Positions 60,360-64,000 of a stretch of 64,000 nt of DNA are shown one piece after another. A program made the translations under genes and the position numbers. Within the stretch, counting starts at the first letter, position 1. Every line of letters begins with the position of its first letter. The DNA is from JBBTCX01 sp964494205 (lineage in GTDB: Bacteria > Planctomycetota > Phycisphaerae > UBA1845). The notes under the pieces are model-generated. The model saw only the letters and a list, made by a program, of their open reading frames with translations, searched no databases and had not been told where the DNA came from. The DNA lies in NCBI GenBank assembly GCA_964494205.1, contig CAZBRD010000009.1, positions 124,001 through 188,000 of the forward strand. The letters are read 5' to 3'.

Positions 60360-61457
60360 TTACTTACCAAACACTTCGAATAGCTGGGCATCGCCGGGCC
60401 GTAGGTCGATGTCGAGACGAATGAGGCCATCGTGCGCGTCGATGATGCGCCCTGCCGGAATGCTGAGCGTGCCGGGAACTTCGACAAGTCGCTGCGTTTG
60501 AATGCCGTCCATCGTGCCGTTCAGCGTAATTTCCTGTCGAATGAAATTGGCATCGGAATCGTTCACCGCCAACAGGAATCGCCTTCCTTTGGATCTCAGC
60601 GATGCAAGGCGAACGTGAGAAGTGCCACCCGGCGGTGATGCGATCGGCGTAATCTCACTTCCGTGAATCAAATTGCCCCACGCCACCTGACGATTGTGCA
60701 GTTCAGTTAAACCCGCGAGTCGCGCTCGCGTGTCACCCTCTGACATCGAACCCGTTGCCGTCGAAAGGCCGGGAATGAATTGCGCGCCATCGAAAACGAC
60801 TCCACTAGTCTTTCCGGTGGCAAGGCCGCGATGGTAATCCCCCAGCCACCTTTCCAGATATGACGCGGCTGCCGACTCTGTTTCCGCTGCTTCCGCACGA
60901 ACGACGGACAGATTAACCGAGTCTACAACTCCCGATTCCACGCCGCCCCAAATGACTTCTATTCCAAACTCGCTCAGATCGTCTTGTATAGCCTTCGCAC
61001 GCTCCTTCGCAGGCGGCGTTCGCGGCGGAGCACACACCAGCAGAGTCTGATTCCCTTCTCCCTTTGATCGATCCGCTATTCGACTTGCTAAGCGACTCGC
61101 GTTCTCGCACCCGATCGGCAAAGCTCCCGCCCGAACGTACAGCTCCAGCTCGCGATCCTTGGTCGAAAGCAGCAATTGCTTTTCTTTGGCCAATCCCTTC
61201 AAAGCCGCTTGATCCGTCGCTTCTGCCTTGAGCAGCACAACGGCGTTGAAACCCAGCTCCTTCAATCGAGCCCAGTCGTTGCGAATTCCCTCGATAGACA
61301 ACACACCTCCTTCGCTTCGGACGCCAGATGGCACGTCATATATCACCGCGAAGATGGGAACAGAGGTAACTGGCACATGCGAAGCCTGCTTCTTTGGATT
61401 GGCCGCACAGCCGGAAAGCAACAAGGCGAGCAGTAGTGAAACCAAGCAAGCTCTCAT
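60360..61457 (-). CDS. Lipoprotein, possibly sugar-hydrolase-like
   Basis: A 365-residue lipoprotein. The ATG at 61457 gives a short signal peptide and lipobox (LVSLLLALLLSGCAAN); the frame is open to 61544. The mature part has a strand-helix pattern starting with VPIFAVIYDVPSGV and NDWARLKELGFNAVVLLK, like the first beta-alpha units of a TIM barrel in GH42 or related sugar hydrolases, and a beta-rich end (RRFLLAVNDSDANF, RLDIDLRPGDAQLF) like their C-terminal domain. No catalytic pair can be named. It is divergent from the next lipoprotein. Confidence 0.5.
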   Translation of the reverse strand: MRACLVSLLLALLLSGCAANPKKQASHVPVTSVPIFAVIYDVPSGVRSEGGVLSIEGIRNDWARLKELGFNAVVLLKAEATDQAALKGLAKEKQLLLSTKDRELELYVRAGALPIGCENASRLASRIADRSKGEGNQTLLVCAPPRTPPAKERAKAIQDDLSEFGIEVIWGGVESGVVDSVNLSVVRAEAAETESAAASYLERWLGDYHRGLATGKTSGVVFDGAQFIPGLSTATGSMSEGDTRARLAGLTELHNRQVAWGNLIHGSEITPIASPPGGTSHVRLASLRSKGRRFLLAVNDSDANFIRQEITLNGTMDGIQTQRLVEVPGTLSIPAGRIIDAHDGLIRLDIDLRPGDAQLFEVFGK

Positions 61458-61524
61458 CCGGGATTCGTGCTCCCACGTTAATCGTTGACGACAATCAACC
61501 CACCGCGATACACTTCGGCCCGCG

Positions 61525-62109
61525 ATGCAACCAAGAGACGTCAATCCTCATATCGGAATCACGCGATTGTTCACTAGACGCGGATCATTAGGACTTGTGC
61601 GAATCGGATTGGCCGGTTCGATCGTTTTGGCCACTCTCGGATGCGCAGCCACACCCAAACCCGGCGACGAAGCCGCCCGCCGCAAGATGCTCGAACTGCT
61701 CATGCCCAACCGGGTAGAAATCGTCGAGCCCTTCACCCGCATCAGGAGCTTCGACAACGACCAGACGCCGGACGGCATCGAATTGCTGATCCGCGCCGTC
61801 AATTCACTCGGCGACTCAGGCCTGATGATCGCGGGCACTGTTCGCGCCGAGCTTTTCGAGCACATCCCCGCCACTGCGAACAATCAGGGCAAGCGCCTCG
61901 ATTTCTGGGAAATTGAGTTGACCACGATCGAACAACAACGCCGCTTCTGGAACAAGGTCACCCAGATGTACGAGTTCCGGCTTGGGATCGTGAAAAACGA
62001 AATCCCGAAGGCCGAAAAGTACGTTCTCGTTGTCACTTATTTGTCACCGCTCGGCGACCAGCTCACGGACAGTTTCATCCTTACGACCAAGCCACGCACA
62101 ACCGGCTGA
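61525..62109 (+). CDS. Lipoprotein of unknown function
   Basis: A 194-residue lipoprotein (hydrophobic segment and lipobox LAGSIVLATLGCAATP). The ATG at 61525 has no clear ribosome binding site, and a GTG at 61597 would give a shorter, more usual signal peptide. The mature part is mixed alpha/beta (IELLIRAVNSLGDSGLMIAG; FRLGIVKNEIPKAEKYVLVV) with no recognised domain. Divergent from the preceding lipoprotein. Confidence 0.6.
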   Translation: MQPRDVNPHIGITRLFTRRGSLGLVRIGLAGSIVLATLGCAATPKPGDEAARRKMLELLMPNRVEIVEPFTRIRSFDNDQTPDGIELLIRAVNSLGDSGLMIAGTVRAELFEHIPATANNQGKRLDFWEIELTTIEQQRRFWNKVTQMYEFRLGIVKNEIPKAEKYVLVVTYLSPLGDQLTDSFILTTKPRTTG

Positions 62110-62471
62110 CAAACCCTTTGCATACACTGGGTGCTTCTGATCGTCCTGAACCAATCCCCAACGCTGCTTTCAATGACTCGGCACGTTTTGCCGATAATGT
62201 CTCAAATTGGTACGGAGAGGCTGGCGGGAGTTGATTTCCCACATGCGGCGTGCTAACCTTTCTGGACTTTAGGCTCGATAGGGATTAGGAAGCGGTTCAT
62301 TTCTCGTAAAATAAATCCTTAACAGGACTTACGAGGAAATCTTGATAAACGGTTGGTAGCATGTTGGCGCTAACCGAGGGTTGATGTGCAACCTGCCATT
62401 AGTGCCAACGCAAAAAGATTCTGGGGGTTGGAGTACGCCTCCGTTGTTTTGAGGAAGTCACCTGGTGTTTC
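62110..62471 (+). promoter_or_regulatory. fusA upstream region with long hairpin
   Basis: The 362 bases before fusA hold no convincing gene. Between 62364 and 62408, TTGGCGCTAA pairs with TTAGTGCCAA (one mismatch) around an inner GGTTG-ATGTG-CAACC stem. It could be a leader structure or a binding site for a regulator. The fusA ATG follows TGAGGAAG at a long distance, so initiation there looks weak. Confidence 0.4.
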
Positions 62472-64000
62472 ATGGTCAACATTAACGACATTCGCAATAT
62501 CGGTATTTCGGCGCACATCGACTCGGGCAAGACGACGCTCACTGAGCGCATTTTGTTTTATGCCGGACGCATTCACCGTATTCACGAGGTGAAGGGCAAG
62601 GACGGCGGTGCGACTATGGACTTCATGGAGCTCGAGCGCGAGCGAGGCATCACCATCACTTCAGCCGCAACCACCGTTTACTGGAACGACAAAGAAATCA
62701 ACATCATCGACACGCCTGGTCACGTTGACTTCACGATCGAAGTCGAGCGATCTCTCCGCGTGCTGGATGGTGCGGTGCTCGTCCTTTGCGCCGTCGGCGG
62801 CGTGCAGTCGCAGTCGATCACCGTCGATCGCCAGATGCGCCGCTATCGCGTCCCGCGCATCGCGTTCATCAACAAGATGGACCGCGTGGGTGCTGACCCC
62901 GCTCGCGTTGTGACCGAACTCGAAACGAAGCTCGGCCACGTCGCTGTTCCCATGCAAGTGCCCATCGGCGCAGGCTCGGATTTCGAAGGCGTGATTGACC
63001 TGATTCGCATGAAGGCCGTGTACAACGTGGGCGACTCCGGCGAAGACATCAAGCTCGTGGACATTCCGGCGAACCTCGCGGACGAAGCCGATCGCGCTCG
63101 TCACGGCATGCTCGACACTCTCAGCCTCTATGACGATGAGCTGATGAACATCATGCTCGAAGGCACCGACCCCACGGCTGACCAAATCCACGACGCCGTT
63201 CGTCGCGCGACACTCAGCCGCGAAGTAACGCCGGTGTTCGTTGGCACAGCTTATAAGAACAAGGGCGTTCAAGAATTGCTCGACGCCATTACCCGTTATC
63301 TGCCTTCGCCTGTTGATCGCATGGCCTTCGCCTGCGACAACGCGAACGAAGGCGCGGAAATCACCATCAGCGCCGATCCAGACGGCCCTGTGGTTGCCAT
63401 GGCATTTAAGATCGTCGACGAGACGTTTGGCCAAATCACGTACACCCGTGTGTACCAGGGCCAAATCAAGAAAGGCCAGCAATATCGCATCTCGCGAACG
63501 GGCAAGAGTCAGCGCGTTGGCCGTATCTGCCGCCTGCACGCGGATAAGCGCGAAGACGTCGAATCAGCCCGCGCTGGCGACATCGTCGGCGTCCTTGGCC
63601 TCGATTGCGCTTCCGGCGATACGCTCTGCGACCCGTCGATCAACGTTTCGCTGGAAAGCATGCACTGCGCCGAACCGGTCATCTCGATCGCCATTCAGCC
63701 GGAAAAGACCTCGGATCGCGATCAGATTTCCAAGGCGCTCAATCGCTTCATGAAGGAAGACCCGACGTTCCACGCCCGCTTCGATGAAGAAAGCGGACAG
63801 ACGATTATTTCGGGCATGGGTGAGTTGCACCTCGACGTCTACGTCGAGCGCATTCGTCGCGAGTACAAGGCCGGCATCATCGTCGGTCAGCCGAAGGTCA
63901 GCTATCGCGAAGCGCCGTCGATCGAAGCCGAATACAACTACAAACACAAGAAGCAAACCGGCGGTTCCGGTCAGTACGCTCACGTCGTCGGTCGCCTCGT
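62472..64000 (+). CDS. fusA: Elongation factor G (3' partial), spdEFG1/mitochondrial type
   Basis: Translation GTPase that moves tRNA and mRNA on the ribosome. Residues 1-509 are in the window; the gene runs off the right edge. The G1 motif is AHIDSGKTTLTER, G3 is DTPGHVDFT and G4 is NKMD. The stretch DSGKTTLTERILFYAGRIH, then HEVKGKDGGATMD and VERSLRVLDGAVLVLCAVGG, matches the group that includes mitochondrial EF-G1 (GFM1) and the spdEFG1 proteins of planctomycetes more than ordinary bacterial EF-G, which has DAGKTT and TERIL. A second EF-G is therefore likely elsewhere. Confidence 0.93.
   Translation, partial: MVNINDIRNIGISAHIDSGKTTLTERILFYAGRIHRIHEVKGKDGGATMDFMELERERGITITSAATTVYWNDKEINIIDTPGHVDFTIEVERSLRVLDGAVLVLCAVGGVQSQSITVDRQMRRYRVPRIAFINKMDRVGADPARVVTELETKLGHVAVPMQVPIGAGSDFEGVIDLIRMKAVYNVGDSGEDIKLVDIPANLADEADRARHGMLDTLSLYDDELMNIMLEGTDPTADQIHDAVRRATLSREVTPVFVGTAYKNKGVQELLDAITRYLPSPVDRMAFACDNANEGAEITISADPDGPVVAMAFKIVDETFGQITYTRVYQGQIKKGQQYRISRTGKSQRVGRICRLHADKREDVESARAGDIVGVLGLDCASGDTLCDPSINVSLESMHCAEPVISIAIQPEKTSDRDQISKALNRFMKEDPTFHARFDEESGQTIISGMGELHLDVYVERIRREYKAGIIVGQPKVSYREAPSIEAEYNYKHKKQTGGSGQYAHVVGRL

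Overview
The window looks like chromosomal DNA of a member of the Planctomycetota (PVC group). The clues are the PVC 'small basic protein' (48972-49235), a CxxCGYDLR-type zinc-ribbon membrane protein, several secreted proteins with dockerin-like ends, a PEP-CTERM protein, an EF-G that resembles the mitochondrial/spd type, an isolated 5S rRNA gene, and many lipoproteins of no known family. I cannot place it below phylum from sequence alone.

Region 1 (1-4.0 kb) is core-like: the 3' part of a GH15 glucoamylase/trehalase-like enzyme, a Ca2+/Na+ antiporter and an orphan response regulator. Region 2 (about 4.5-19.4 kb) is an integrated mobile element with all genes on the minus strand. It holds a tyrosine integrase, both terminase-like subunits, a small zinc ribbon, an MT-A70 adenine methyltransferase, a ParB-methyltransferase, an iteron-rich putative origin, a CHC2/Toprim/RepA-like replication protein, a sigma-like factor, several unknown proteins, a large serine recombinase cassette (HTH, recombinase, DUF2924, small protein), and an NDT/TIR-like possible effector. 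It has packaging and replication genes but no capsid, portal or tail gene, so it looks like a phage satellite or a stripped prophage. A tRNA-Asn gene lies just beyond its right edge with its 3' end facing the element.

Region 3 (20-39.8 kb) is chromosomal: a CpxP-like secreted protein, a TPR protein, RecQ, tRNA-Leu, a cluster of lipoproteins, a class II cytochrome c-like lipoprotein, an OPT transporter with an added zinc ribbon, a SulP/STAS anion transporter, RibBA, PgsA, a thioredoxin-fold lipoprotein and RecO. Region 4 (40-46.5 kb) has three tandem paralogous secreted dockerin-type proteins, a PEP-CTERM relative, a SMUG-type uracil-DNA glycosylase interrupted in frame by palindromic repeats, and a lipoprotein. 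Region 5 (47-64 kb) has the lone 5S rRNA with its terminator, a 33-residue hydrophobic peptide, an aminotransferase, the small basic protein, a SPOR-like membrane protein, tRNA-Val, a YdeP/FdhF-type molybdopterin oxidoreductase, two tandem giant Cys-rich/RTX lipoproteins, an AlgE-like porin with a lipoprotein partner, and the start of fusA.

Outside the mobile element, many intergenic gaps carry short perfect palindromes of several families (for example near 28.9, 31.0, 37.8-38.0, 39.0, 39.9 and 46.7 kb). I did not notice these families inside the element, which agrees with its separate origin. The most interesting items are the structural-gene-free packaging island with iterons and a shared palindromic site upstream of two of its genes, and the glycosylase gene that tolerates an in-frame insertion of hairpins with GCAA loops.
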